A DNA stretch of 45,128 bases from Gordonia sp. UBA5067. Its GTDB lineage: Bacteria > Actinomycetota > Actinomycetes > Mycobacteriales > Mycobacteriaceae. Where the stretch lies: positions 1 to 45,128 of the forward strand of contig NZ_DIAX01000048.1 of assembly GCF_002414845.1 (NCBI RefSeq). Direction: 5' to 3'. Both the position numbers and the translations under genes were made by a program. Positions 1 to 6,851 of this stretch are shown here, one piece after another; position 1 is the first letter of the stretch; each line of letters starts with the position of its first letter. The notes under the pieces are model-generated. The model was given only the letters and a program-made list of their open reading frames with translations, was not told the origin of the DNA and ran no database searches.

Positions 1-24
1 CGGCATCACTGTCGGATTGGTCAT
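1..24 (-). CDS. Start of a gene cut off by the left edge
   Basis: On the minus strand an ATG at 24-22 opens a frame reading MTNPTVMP to the window edge. A strong Shine-Dalgarno sequence (AGGGGAGGTG, 40-31) lies a few bases upstream, which is why I take it as a real start. Eight residues are too few to assign a family. The inverted repeat at 66-77 lies upstream of it and could be its operator. Confidence 0.6.
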
Positions 25-65
25 CGGATACACCTCCCCTGAACTGCGAGAACAACCTGTTATTC

Positions 66-77
66 GAACTAGTGTTC
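66..77. promoter_or_regulatory. Candidate operator, GAAC-N4-GTTC
   Basis: The sequence GAAC TAGT GTTC is an inverted repeat with 4-bp arms and a 4-bp centre. It sits about 40 bp upstream of the minus-strand start at 24, a place where a TetR-type repressor could act. The arms are short, so chance is a real alternative. Confidence 0.3.
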
Positions 78-158
78 ACTCTACGTCGACCCTCTGACAA
101 CCACCACACCAGATTTCGGTTGATTCACAACCTGGCTTGATGGTCGCGAAACACCAGC

Positions 159-290
159 ATGAACACGGAGCCGCCGAACGACGGCGCCATGCCCGATGAA
201 GGAGATCTACTCATGAGTCTTTGGGTCGCCAATGACTTAGGTTGGGTCAGAGCATGCTCGCAGCGGACCGACCGGCCGTGCGTCCGGTGA
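159..290 (+). CDS. Possible small ORF, 43 aa (or 25 aa from 213)
   Basis: An ATG at 159 opens a 43-residue frame ending at TGA 288-290. An in-frame ATG at 213 is preceded by a textbook Shine-Dalgarno sequence (AAGGAGA around 199-205), giving a 25-residue product that begins MSLWVANDLG and carries two cysteines. It includes a TTA codon, which is rare in this high-GC sequence. I recognise no family. It may be a leader peptide, a small protein, or the surviving start of a deleted gene. The rest of 25-442 holds only the inverted repeats listed separately. Confidence 0.3.
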   Translation: MNTEPPNDGAMPDEGDLLMSLWVANDLGWVRACSQRTDRPCVR

Positions 291-305
291 ACAGGCACCC
301 ACCGA

Positions 306-319
306 GGAAGGTCCCTTCC
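306..319. promoter_or_regulatory. Inverted repeat GGAAGG-TC-CCTTCC
   Basis: Perfect 6-bp arms with a 2-bp centre lie in the gene-poor stretch upstream of the SDR gene at 455, about 125 bp before its -10 box. This could be an operator or a weak hairpin ending the small ORF at 159-290. Nothing nearby identifies the binding protein. Confidence 0.25.
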
Positions 320-454
320 AGCGCTCGATACCAGCCGTGCCTCCGGTCAATGCGTGGCGGCGCGTAATCGCCTGCCGCGGTGTATCTGTCACGTTCGCGG
401 TACACCCTTCATCCCCGAGAACCGTAGCCGATGCCTGCGACCTACGATGGCGAG

Positions 455-1456
455 ATGTTGACGAGCGGCACGAACGTGGTCATCGGCGCGAGCGGGTTTC
501 TCGGCGCACATGTGGTGGCGGATCTAGTCGGTCGAGGCCAGAAAGTGCGCGCGGTAGTTCGGGAGACGAGCGATACCCGTGGAATCGACGGACTCGACAT
601 CGAGCGCGTCACTGGCGATATCTTCGATGTCGAGTCGATTCGCGCGGCTATCCGCGGCGCCGACGTCGTCTACTACTGTGTCGTCGATGCCCGTCCGTGG
701 CTTCGCGATTCGACGCCGATGTGGCGGACCAACGTCGACGGATTGCGGGGCGTTCTCGACGTCGTCGCGGAGGCAGATCTCGACCGGTTCGTGTTTACCA
801 GTTCGGTGGTCACCATCGGCATTCCGGAGTCCGGGCTCGCCACTGAGGAAATGCAGAACAACTGGGCGCGCAAAGGGGGCGAGTACGCCCGAACACGGGT
901 CGCTGCCGAGGATCTGGTGATGTCGTACGCGCGGACGAAGGGCCTACCCGCCGTCGCCATGTGTGTCGCGAACACCTATGGCGCTGGCGACTACCTGCCG
1001 ACTCCACATGGCGGCATGGTCAAGGCAGCGGTGCGCGGGAAGATGCCGTTCTATGTCAAGGGCATCGGCGCTGAAGTCGTCGGCATCGACGATGCGGCCC
1101 GAGCGATGACGTTGGCTGGCACTCGCGGTCGAATCGGCGAGCGGTACATCGTCGCGGAGCGGTTCATGTCTCCGCGCGAGATCTTTGCGGTGGCATGTGG
1201 TGCGGTCGGCGTCGAACCGCCCGCCCGAGCGATGTCGCGTCAAGCGCTCACCAGGATGGCAGTCCTGTCTAGCCTGGGTGCCCGGCTGCGTCGCACCGAC
1301 GCATTGCTGACTCCGACGACGGTGCGCCTCATGCACCTCATGCCAGCCATGGACCACGGCAAGGCCACTCGCGAACTGGGCTGGAATCCCTCCCCTACCC
1401 CCGATGCCATTGCCGAGGCCGCTCGCTTTTTCGCCGCTGACCGTCGGCGTCGATAG
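455..1456 (+). CDS. NAD-dependent epimerase/dehydratase (extended SDR)
   Basis: A 333-residue extended short-chain dehydrogenase that probably reduces or oxidises a hydroxyl or keto group with NAD(P); the substrate is unknown. The N-terminal Rossmann motif is GASGFLG (residues 11-17) and the active-site serines are at 116-117. The catalytic tyrosine fits at 144, but the usual YxxxK lysine is Arg148 (sequence YARTR). The start at 455 is preferred over the in-frame ATG at 431 because a -10 box TACGAT (443-448) ends six bases before 455, as expected for a leaderless transcript; starting at 431 would put coding sequence through that box. The protein then begins MLTSGTNVVIGASG, which fits the family. 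It faces the membrane protein gene at 1513-2049. Confidence 0.85.
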   Translation: MLTSGTNVVIGASGFLGAHVVADLVGRGQKVRAVVRETSDTRGIDGLDIERVTGDIFDVESIRAAIRGADVVYYCVVDARPWLRDSTPMWRTNVDGLRGVLDVVAEADLDRFVFTSSVVTIGIPESGLATEEMQNNWARKGGEYARTRVAAEDLVMSYARTKGLPAVAMCVANTYGAGDYLPTPHGGMVKAAVRGKMPFYVKGIGAEVVGIDDAARAMTLAGTRGRIGERYIVAERFMSPREIFAVACGAVGVEPPARAMSRQALTRMAVLSSLGARLRRTDALLTPTTVRLMHLMPAMDHGKATRELGWNPSPTPDAIAEAARFFAADRRRR

Positions 1457-1490
1457 CGGCAGCGGTAACGGGTATCAGCGGCGACAACGA

Positions 1491-1504
1491 TGGACCGCGG
1501 TCCA
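1491..1504. repeat. 14-bp perfect palindrome between convergent genes
   Basis: TGGACCGCGGTCCA lies in the 56-bp gap between the SDR gene (ends 1456) and the convergent gene ending at 1513. It has no loop and no T-run, so it would make a poor intrinsic terminator. It may help end transcription or may be chance. Confidence 0.3.
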
Positions 1505-1512
1505 CCGACTAG

Positions 1513-2049
1513 TTAGGCCGAACCGCCTGCCCCCTGCGTCTTGCGTAGCGCCACTTGTTCCCAAAGCCCGAACGCGGCAACGACCATCGCCGCAGCGAAT
1601 GCTAGCGGCCGGAGCGTGGTATCGGGCGTCGCCAGCCCCCCCACAATGAACAGCGCGATCACGACGAGCAAGTTGACCGCGATGACGACCGTAAGCACGG
1701 CGCGCAAGGGCCAGCGCCGCGGGGCCAACCAAAGCCCGATGCCCCAGCCGGCGATCAGCACGCCGAGTACCACCTGCAGGACCGCTGGCATCACCGTGTG
1801 CACAAAGCCGAGAACGACCAGCGCCAAGCCGACCAGGACGCAGACCACAGCGTCGGCTTGAACAGCTAATCGCCCTGACCGGAAGCCGCCACATCGACCA
1901 GGCCGATGCGTGGGTAGCGCTGGGGTAATCACCTTTGTCCCGCAGTGTTCGCAGTCCGCGCAGCAGGCCATGACGTGATGAATCGACGGATCTCGGTGGC
2001 ACGGGCAGACACATTCGTCGCCGGCGACAGCATCAAGACTGGCGGTCAT
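1513..2049 (-). CDS. Cys/His-rich membrane protein, unknown function
   Basis: This is a 178-residue protein of unrecognised family. The N-terminus carries a dense metal-ligand cluster, CVCPCH at residues 13-18, a His pair and CCADCEHC at about 29-36, which could bind zinc or an iron-sulfur centre. It is followed by about four hydrophobic helices between residue 65 and the C-terminus, so the cluster would sit at one face of the membrane. The start is supported by a TACGCT -10 box that ends six bases upstream, with no Shine-Dalgarno sequence, so the transcript is probably leaderless. The promoter is shared head-to-head with the SDR gene at 2073. Confidence 0.7.
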   Translation of the reverse strand: MTASLDAVAGDECVCPCHRDPSIHHVMACCADCEHCGTKVITPALPTHRPGRCGGFRSGRLAVQADAVVCVLVGLALVVLGFVHTVMPAVLQVVLGVLIAGWGIGLWLAPRRWPLRAVLTVVIAVNLLVVIALFIVGGLATPDTTLRPLAFAAAMVVAAFGLWEQVALRKTQGAGGSA

Positions 2050-2061
2050 ACGCTAAGCGTA
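2049..2061. promoter_or_regulatory. Symmetric bidirectional -10 element
   Basis: TACGCT-A-AGCGTA is a perfect inverted repeat in which each arm, read outward, is a TANNNT -10 hexamer. The minus-strand reading places its transcription start at the ATG at 2049. The plus-strand reading places it near 2061, just before the SDR gene at 2073. The two genes would fire from one overlapping element. Confidence 0.6.
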
Positions 2062-2072
2062 ATGTGTGACCG

Positions 2073-2861
2073 GTGATACTCGACCTGTTCCGCCTTGACG
2101 GAAGAACCGCCATCGTCACCGGCGCCGGCCGCGGCTTGGGAGCCGCCATCGCCATCGGATTTGCCGAGGCCGGCGCCGACGTCGTCATCTCCGCCCGTAC
2201 CGCCGACGACCTCGAGTCCGTCGCCGAAGCTATCGCCAAAGCCGGCCGACGCGCGATCGTCGTGCCCGCCGACCTGTCGGCCGCCGAGCCCGACCTGTTG
2301 GTGAACGCCGCGATGAACGAACTCGGCCGGGTCGACATTCTGGTCAACAATGTTGGTGGCGCCTACCCCAAGGCGTTGATGGAAACCCGCGGCAAAGACC
2401 TCGACCGCGCATTCAACTTCAACGTGACGGTCGCGCACGAGATTCTGGTGGCCGCGGTACCAGCGCTGGTGAAGAGTCCTCACGGCGGCTCGGTCATCAA
2501 CATCACCTCTGCGGTGGGCCGGTTGCCGGGCCGTGGCTTCGGGGTCTATGGCACTGTCAAGGCCGCGCTCGCCCACTACACCCGGGTCGCCGCACTCGAC
2601 CTGAACCCGCGCATCCGAGTGAACGCCATCGCCCCGGGCGCGATCCTGACCTCGGCCCTGGAGATGGTGGCCGCCGACGATGCGATGCGCAAGCCCATCG
2701 AGGACCGCACCCCGCTGCACCGCCTCGGACGGCCCGAGGAGATCGCTGCCGCGGCCCTGTTCCTCGCCTCTGACGCTGGGGCGTACCTGACGGGCAAGAT
2801 CCTCGAGGTCGACGGCGGCCTGCTCGCACCCAACTTCGATCTACCCCTGCCAGACCTGTGA
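2073..2861 (+). CDS. SDR family oxidoreductase (classical, FabG-like)
   Basis: A 262-residue classical short-chain dehydrogenase. It has TGAGRGLG (16-23) for the cofactor, NNVGG (92-96), Ser146, and Tyr159-x3-Lys163 for catalysis, with an intact C-terminal region. It probably acts on a hydroxy or keto group of a catabolic intermediate; the substrate is not visible from sequence. The start is GTG with no Shine-Dalgarno sequence. A four-codon frame (ATG 2062 to TGA 2074-2076) overlaps the GTG and could couple translation. The SnoaL-like gene at 2870 follows after 8 bp, so they form an operon. Confidence 0.85.
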   Translation: MILDLFRLDGRTAIVTGAGRGLGAAIAIGFAEAGADVVISARTADDLESVAEAIAKAGRRAIVVPADLSAAEPDLLVNAAMNELGRVDILVNNVGGAYPKALMETRGKDLDRAFNFNVTVAHEILVAAVPALVKSPHGGSVINITSAVGRLPGRGFGVYGTVKAALAHYTRVAALDLNPRIRVNAIAPGAILTSALEMVAADDAMRKPIEDRTPLHRLGRPEEIAAAALFLASDAGAYLTGKILEVDGGLLAPNFDLPLPDL

Positions 2862-2869
2862 GGACAACC

Positions 2870-3355
2870 GTGACCATCACCCCCGAAACCCTCCTCGACA
2901 TCCACGAGATCACCACCCTCAAGTACCGCTATGGCCGTTGCCTGGACAATCGGTTGTGGGAGGAATTCGGGGCGACGCTCAGCGTGGACGCCACGGCCCG
3001 ATACGGCACCGTGACGCAGGGTGAGCACCTGCACTTCGACGGCCGTGACGCCATCGTCGGCTACATGAGCGAGTCGCTGGCGGGCAGCATTGTCAGTACC
3101 CACACGTTCAGCAATCCGGAGATCACCGTCGACGGTGACACGGCGACCGGCAGCTGGTCGATGTCCGATATTGTCATCGCCCCCGAGTACGACACGGTGA
3201 TTACCGGGACGTCGTATTACTCCGATCGGTATCGCAAGATCGAGGGTCGCTGGCATATCAGTCACACCGAGTACTACCGCCTCTACGAAGCGGTATCTCC
3301 GATGAGTGCGAGCGGGATGCAGCTCATCGCAAACCGCTGGACCAATCCTCACTGA
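2870..3355 (+). CDS. SnoaL-like / NTF2-fold protein
   Basis: This 161-residue protein is of the SnoaL-like (NTF2 fold) family, small alpha+beta barrels that serve as isomerases, dehydratases or hydroxylase partners in steroid, polyketide and xenobiotic pathways. Family traits are the N-terminal helix ITTLKYRYGRCLD, the DGRDAI segment and a C-terminal strand pair around WHISHTEYYRLYE. The GTG at 2870 is preferred over GTG 2858 because GAGG (2861-2864) is spaced correctly for it, whereas 2858 overlaps the SDR stop. Its 3' end overlaps the convergent LLM gene by 7 bp. Confidence 0.75.
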   Translation: MTITPETLLDIHEITTLKYRYGRCLDNRLWEEFGATLSVDATARYGTVTQGEHLHFDGRDAIVGYMSESLAGSIVSTHTFSNPEITVDGDTATGSWSMSDIVIAPEYDTVITGTSYYSDRYRKIEGRWHISHTEYYRLYEAVSPMSASGMQLIANRWTNPH

Positions 3356-4383
3356 GGAGGATGCTTGGCCGCCTGCGGCGCATGTAATTCCTGAACCAGC
3401 GCGGCCACCGTGGCCGCGTCTGGCTCATACGCCGGGAAGTAGCAGCACACCTCGTCGGCGACGTCACCAAAGCGGCGGCCGATCTCGGCGGCGCATTCGG
3501 AGGGGCTGCCTACGACACCGATCCGTTCCACCATTTCGTCGGTGATCAGTGCCCGCATCCCCGCGAAATCACCGATCTTCGATAGCCGGTTCAATTCGTG
3601 ATGCGCCCCGCCCCACCCCTCAGCGTCGAGGACAGGGCGATAGGCCGGCGTCGAACCGTAGAACGCAATCAGGAACGCGACCCCGTCGACGGCGGCGCGC
3701 AGCTGTTGGTCAGTGTGGCCGACGGCCACCATCATCTGCGGGATGATCGGGAACTGCGCCATGGTGCGATCGGAGCGGCGCAGTCCCTCCTCGATCGCCG
3801 GCAGTGTCCGATCGGTGAAGTGGCGGACGGTGTTGAAGGGCATGACCAACAAACCGTCGGCGACCTCGGCTGCGGTTCGTGTCATTATCGGCCCCAGTGC
3901 GCCCATCAGTACCGGTGGTGGACCAAACGGGTTGGGTCCCGGATTGAAGTTCGGTGGCATCAGCGTGTGCGTGTGGAACTCCCCGCGAAAGTCCAACGGG
4001 GACTGGCCTTCCCACGCAGCGAAGATCGCCTTCACTGCGCGGACGGTCTCGCCCAGGAACTTGGCCGGCGGATGCCACACCGCCCCGTACCGATTCTCTA
4101 TATGGGGTCTGATCTGCGACCCTAAGCCCAGCCGGAAGCGGCCCCGCGAGTAGGCCTGCAGATCGTAGGCGGCATGGGCCAGGTGCAGCGGGCTGCGCGG
4201 GCCGGCAATCGCGACGTTTGTCATCAGCTCGAGGTCGGTCTCCTGAGCTGCCACCAGCAGCGGAAGCATGACGTCGTACTGCCCTTCGAAAGTGAATGCG
4301 CCATCCGCCCCGATCGAGACCGCCTCTTGTGCGCTGGCTGCAGCCAACGCGGGATCGCCCTCGAGCGCGACATGGACCTTCAA
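3349..4383 (-). CDS. LLM class F420-dependent oxidoreductase (TIGR03617-like)
   Basis: A 344-residue luciferase-like monooxygenase-fold enzyme expected to use coenzyme F420. It resembles the actinobacterial TIGR03617 subfamily, with GADGAFTFEGQYDV near residues 25-38 and LGLGSQIRPHIENR near 85-98. The substrate is unknown. The start codon is TTG (4383-4381): GAGG lies about 11 bases upstream and the next in-frame Met would remove the first strand of the barrel. It lies 13 bp behind the secreted-protein gene (4397-4891) and may be cotranscribed with it. A remnant of a paralogue lies at 4975-5095. Confidence 0.85.
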   Translation of the reverse strand: MKVHVALEGDPALAAASAQEAVSIGADGAFTFEGQYDVMLPLLVAAQETDLELMTNVAIAGPRSPLHLAHAAYDLQAYSRGRFRLGLGSQIRPHIENRYGAVWHPPAKFLGETVRAVKAIFAAWEGQSPLDFRGEFHTHTLMPPNFNPGPNPFGPPPVLMGALGPIMTRTAAEVADGLLVMPFNTVRHFTDRTLPAIEEGLRRSDRTMAQFPIIPQMMVAVGHTDQQLRAAVDGVAFLIAFYGSTPAYRPVLDAEGWGGAHHELNRLSKIGDFAGMRALITDEMVERIGVVGSPSECAAEIGRRFGDVADEVCCYFPAYEPDAATVAALVQELHAPQAAKHPPQ

Positions 4384-4396
4384 CCGGCGATGAGCC

Positions 4397-4891
4397 TCAG
4401 TGTCCGCGGCAGATGCTGATCGGGCCGGTCGGGCCGACGTTGTACGGGTTGAAGAAGTTGTACCGGGTCACCTGGACGAAGCGTGAACCCATGACTCCGC
4501 CGCCCAGCCGATGGAACTCGACGCCATAGCCAAGCGAGACGTTACTGCGCCAATTGCCGGTCGCCGTCCCGCCGCCGAACACTGTCGGGCTGCCCGGTGA
4601 AACGCGTTGGAAGCGCGACCAGGCCGACTGAGCAACGAGCTGACCGTTGGTCACATTCTGTGTCCTGATGCGAACGTTGGCCGCGGTGCGGCCCGGCGCA
4701 GTCACCGTGACCGGTCCGCTGCTCGCGGTGACGTTGCCGCCAGTGTCATGCTTGCACCGGGCGGGCTCTGGCACCGAGACCCCGCCGGCCTGCCCCACCG
4801 AGCGGCCGACGAGGGCCTGCGCCGGTGGCGGTGAAACCAGCCCGGTAGTGCCTACCAGTGCCAAACCGACAAGTGCGACTCGCGCGTGCAT
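4397..4891 (-). CDS. Secreted protein, unknown function
   Basis: The product is 164 residues with a signal peptide (MHARVALVGLALVGTTG followed by a PAQA cleavage region near residue 25). The mature part is rich in Gly, Val and Asn and has a cysteine near the N-terminus (EPARCKH) and one at the end (SICRGH), which could form a disulfide. ATG 4891 is chosen over GTG 4906 because GGGAGA lies five bases upstream of it. No family is recognised. It leads the LLM oxidoreductase gene by 13 bp. Confidence 0.7.
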   Translation of the reverse strand: MHARVALVGLALVGTTGLVSPPPAQALVGRSVGQAGGVSVPEPARCKHDTGGNVTASSGPVTVTAPGRTAANVRIRTQNVTNGQLVAQSAWSRFQRVSPGSPTVFGGGTATGNWRSNVSLGYGVEFHRLGGGVMGSRFVQVTRYNFFNPYNVGPTGPISICRGH

Positions 4892-4974
4892 GTTTCTCCC
4901 GATCACCCGGCAGGATGTTCTTCGATGCTACCCAACGGGAGTGCCCTACCGGGCGCGGTTCGGCGGCGCCGATG

Positions 4975-5095
4975 TCAGAGCTTGAACCGTCCGGCGAACG
5001 CTCGTGAACGCGCCGTCGATGCCTGCGGCCGCCATTTCGTGGGCGTGACTGGCGGCGCGCGGCAATGGGCCATCGAGTTGCAGGTGCGCCTTCAT
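4975..5095 (-). pseudogene. Deletion scar: LLM oxidoreductase start fused to a reductase tail
   Basis: From ATG 5095 the first 31 codons (beginning MKAHLQLDGPLP, ending GIDGAFT) match the N-terminus of a TIGR03617 LLM oxidoreductase; GIDGAFT aligns with GADGAFT of the intact gene at 3349-4383. The homology then stops. One frame over, the last codons before TGA 4977-4975 read RAFAGRFKL, identical to the C-terminus of the dihydrodipicolinate-reductase-like gene at 6852-7937; the DNA at 4976-5004 matches that gene's end at about 24 of 29 positions. The simplest reading is a deletion with one breakpoint inside an LLM gene and the other inside the end of a reductase paralogue, near 5003-5012. Confidence 0.8.
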
Positions 5096-5139
5096 CAATC
5101 CATCTCGACCCCTTGACACCTCCCCTAGGCTAGAGGAAA

Positions 5140-5155
5140 CCAAGCAAATGCTTGG
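5140..5155. promoter_or_regulatory. Candidate TetR-type operator, CCAAGCA-AA-TGCTTGG
   Basis: A perfect 7-bp inverted repeat with a 2-bp centre lies between the LLM remnant (start 5095) and the acyl-CoA synthetase gene (start 5182). A possible -10 box, TAGGCT, is at 5126-5131, so a bound repressor would cover the transcription start. It resembles palindromes controlling lipid and steroid catabolism in mycobacteria but does not fit the KstR2 consensus I recall (CAAGnnCTTG). The TetR gene at 9049 is a possible partner. Confidence 0.6.
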
Positions 5156-5181
5156 GCAAACAATGAGGACTCCGTCGCCCG

Positions 5182-6828
5182 ATGCCTGCACAACTGTTCA
5201 ACCTGTCGTCCGTCTTTCACGGCATTGCCGAGGCCATTCCCGATGTCCCGTTGCTCACCTGGCGGGGGCGCCAGTACAGGTACCGCGACGTCGATACTCG
5301 CGCCGACGGGATTGCCCATTACCTTGCCTCGGTCGGCATGGGTTGCCACCGCGAACGCGCCGACCTGGCCACCCACGAGTCCGGGCAAGATCATCTGGCC
5401 CTCTACCTGCTCAACGGCAACGAATACGTCGAGTCGATGATTGGCGCCTACCGGGCCCGCGTCGCACCGTTCAACTGCAGCTACCGGTACATCGAAGCCG
5501 AACTCGTCCACATGCTGTCGGACTCCCGGGCCACCGGCATCGTCTACCACGCCCGCTTCGCACCGGTCCTGGCCGCGGTCCGCGACCAACTCCCCGATCT
5601 GCGGGTACTCATCCAGGTCGCCGATGAATCCAGCAATGATCTCTTGCCCGGTGCCGTCGACTACGAATCGATTGTCACCACGGCGGCCCCCGCCGAACCG
5701 CTGCCCACTCCGCAGGGCGAGGACCTCTACCTGCTGTATACCGGCGGTACCACCGGCATGCCGAAGGGCGTGATGTGGCGCCAGCACGACATCTTCGTCT
5801 CCTCGATGGGTGGGCGTCCCTTCGGCAGTGAGCAGCCGTACGAGTCGATTGATGCCATCGCCGACGTCGCCCGCCAGGCCGCCGGCGGCGTTGCGTCCAT
5901 GTTGCTCGCGCCGCTGATCCACGGTGCCGCCCAATGGGCCATGTTCAACCTGATGACGATGGGTGGGCGCCTCGTGCTGCCCGACACGGTCGACACGCTG
6001 CAACCCGCGGAGGTGTTGCGCCTGGTCGAGAAGGAGAAAGTGATCAACATCCCGGTCGTCGGTGATGCGATGGCCCGGCCCATCGTCGACGAGATCGAGC
6101 GTGGCGACTATGACTTGTCGTCGCTGTCGATGATCAGCAACGGTGGCGCAGCGGTCTCCCACGGCGTCCGTGAGCGCCTCCGGGCTGCCGTGCCGGGGAT
6201 TTTCATCCTCGACGTGATGGGATCCTCCGAGGGAGGTCTCCAGATGTCAGCCGCCGCAGACGCCGACGACGCCCCTACCTTCGCGCCGCAGTCGGACACC
6301 GCCGTGCTGTCCGACGACCTCGATCGCATCTTGGCGCCCGGGGAGGGCGAGGGCTGGCTGGCCCGGCGCAGCCTGGTCCCGCTGGGATACCTCGGCGATC
6401 CGGACAAGACCGCGCGCACCTTCCCCACCATCGACGGAGTCCGCTGGTCGGTGCCCGGCGATCGTGCGGTCATTCGGGACCAGGGCCACCTCCAGATGCT
6501 CGGCCGCAGTTCCTCGACGATCAACAGCGGTGGGGAGAAAGTCTTCGCCGAGGAGGTTGAGCGGGCGGTGTTGACGCACCCAGACGTCACTGATGCCGTT
6601 GTCGTCGGCCGGCCGTCAGAGCGGTGGGGCTCGGAGGTGGTCGCGATCATCACCACCGCCGCCGGGACCGACCCGTCGCACAGCGAACTCGTCGCGGCCT
6701 GCCGTCAGCACATTGCGGGCTATAAGGTGCCCAAAGGGTTCATCAGGGCCGAGTCGCTGGTGCGCTCACCGGCCGGCAAGATCGATCTGCGCTGGGCCAA
6801 GTCGGTCGCCGCCGCCAACGACAGCTGA
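5182..6828 (+). CDS. Acyl-CoA synthetase (FadD-type AMP-binding enzyme)
   Basis: A 548-residue member of the ANL superfamily that activates a carboxylic acid to acyl-adenylate and then acyl-CoA. The P-loop LLYTGGTTGMPKG lies at about residues 188-200, the adenine-binding MGSSEGG near 347, the hinge and acceptor region MLGRSSSTINSGGEK near 440, and the C-terminal catalytic lysine in RSPAGKIDLRW near 535. TGGTTGMPKGVMWR resembles steroid side-chain synthetases of the FadD17/FadD19 group, but the substrate cannot be assigned. ATG 5182 follows GAGG at a longer than usual distance. It is preceded by the operator at 5140-5155 and converges on the reductase gene at 6852. Confidence 0.88.
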   Translation: MPAQLFNLSSVFHGIAEAIPDVPLLTWRGRQYRYRDVDTRADGIAHYLASVGMGCHRERADLATHESGQDHLALYLLNGNEYVESMIGAYRARVAPFNCSYRYIEAELVHMLSDSRATGIVYHARFAPVLAAVRDQLPDLRVLIQVADESSNDLLPGAVDYESIVTTAAPAEPLPTPQGEDLYLLYTGGTTGMPKGVMWRQHDIFVSSMGGRPFGSEQPYESIDAIADVARQAAGGVASMLLAPLIHGAAQWAMFNLMTMGGRLVLPDTVDTLQPAEVLRLVEKEKVINIPVVGDAMARPIVDEIERGDYDLSSLSMISNGGAAVSHGVRERLRAAVPGIFILDVMGSSEGGLQMSAAADADDAPTFAPQSDTAVLSDDLDRILAPGEGEGWLARRSLVPLGYLGDPDKTARTFPTIDGVRWSVPGDRAVIRDQGHLQMLGRSSSTINSGGEKVFAEEVERAVLTHPDVTDAVVVGRPSERWGSEVVAIITTAAGTDPSHSELVAACRQHIAGYKVPKGFIRAESLVRSPAGKIDLRWAKSVAAANDS

Positions 6829-6835
6829 TGGCGCG

Positions 6836-6849
6836 ACCCGGGCGGGTTT
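6836..6849. terminator. Weak hairpin between convergent genes
   Basis: ACCCG-GG-CGGGT followed by TT lies in the 23-bp gap between the synthetase (ends 6828) and the reductase gene (ends 6852). The stem is short and the T-run minimal, so termination function is only a possibility. Confidence 0.3.
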
Positions 6850-6851
6850 GA

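Noticed and set aside
5113..5131. TTGACA (5113-5118) as a -35 box for TAGGCT (5126-5131)
   Set aside because: Only 7 bp separate the two, far short of the usual 16-18 bp, so the hexamer match is probably chance.
5125..6162. 345-codon minus-strand frame opposite the acyl-CoA synthetase
   Set aside because: Antisense to the P-loop region of the synthetase; Asp/His/Gly-rich shadow composition.
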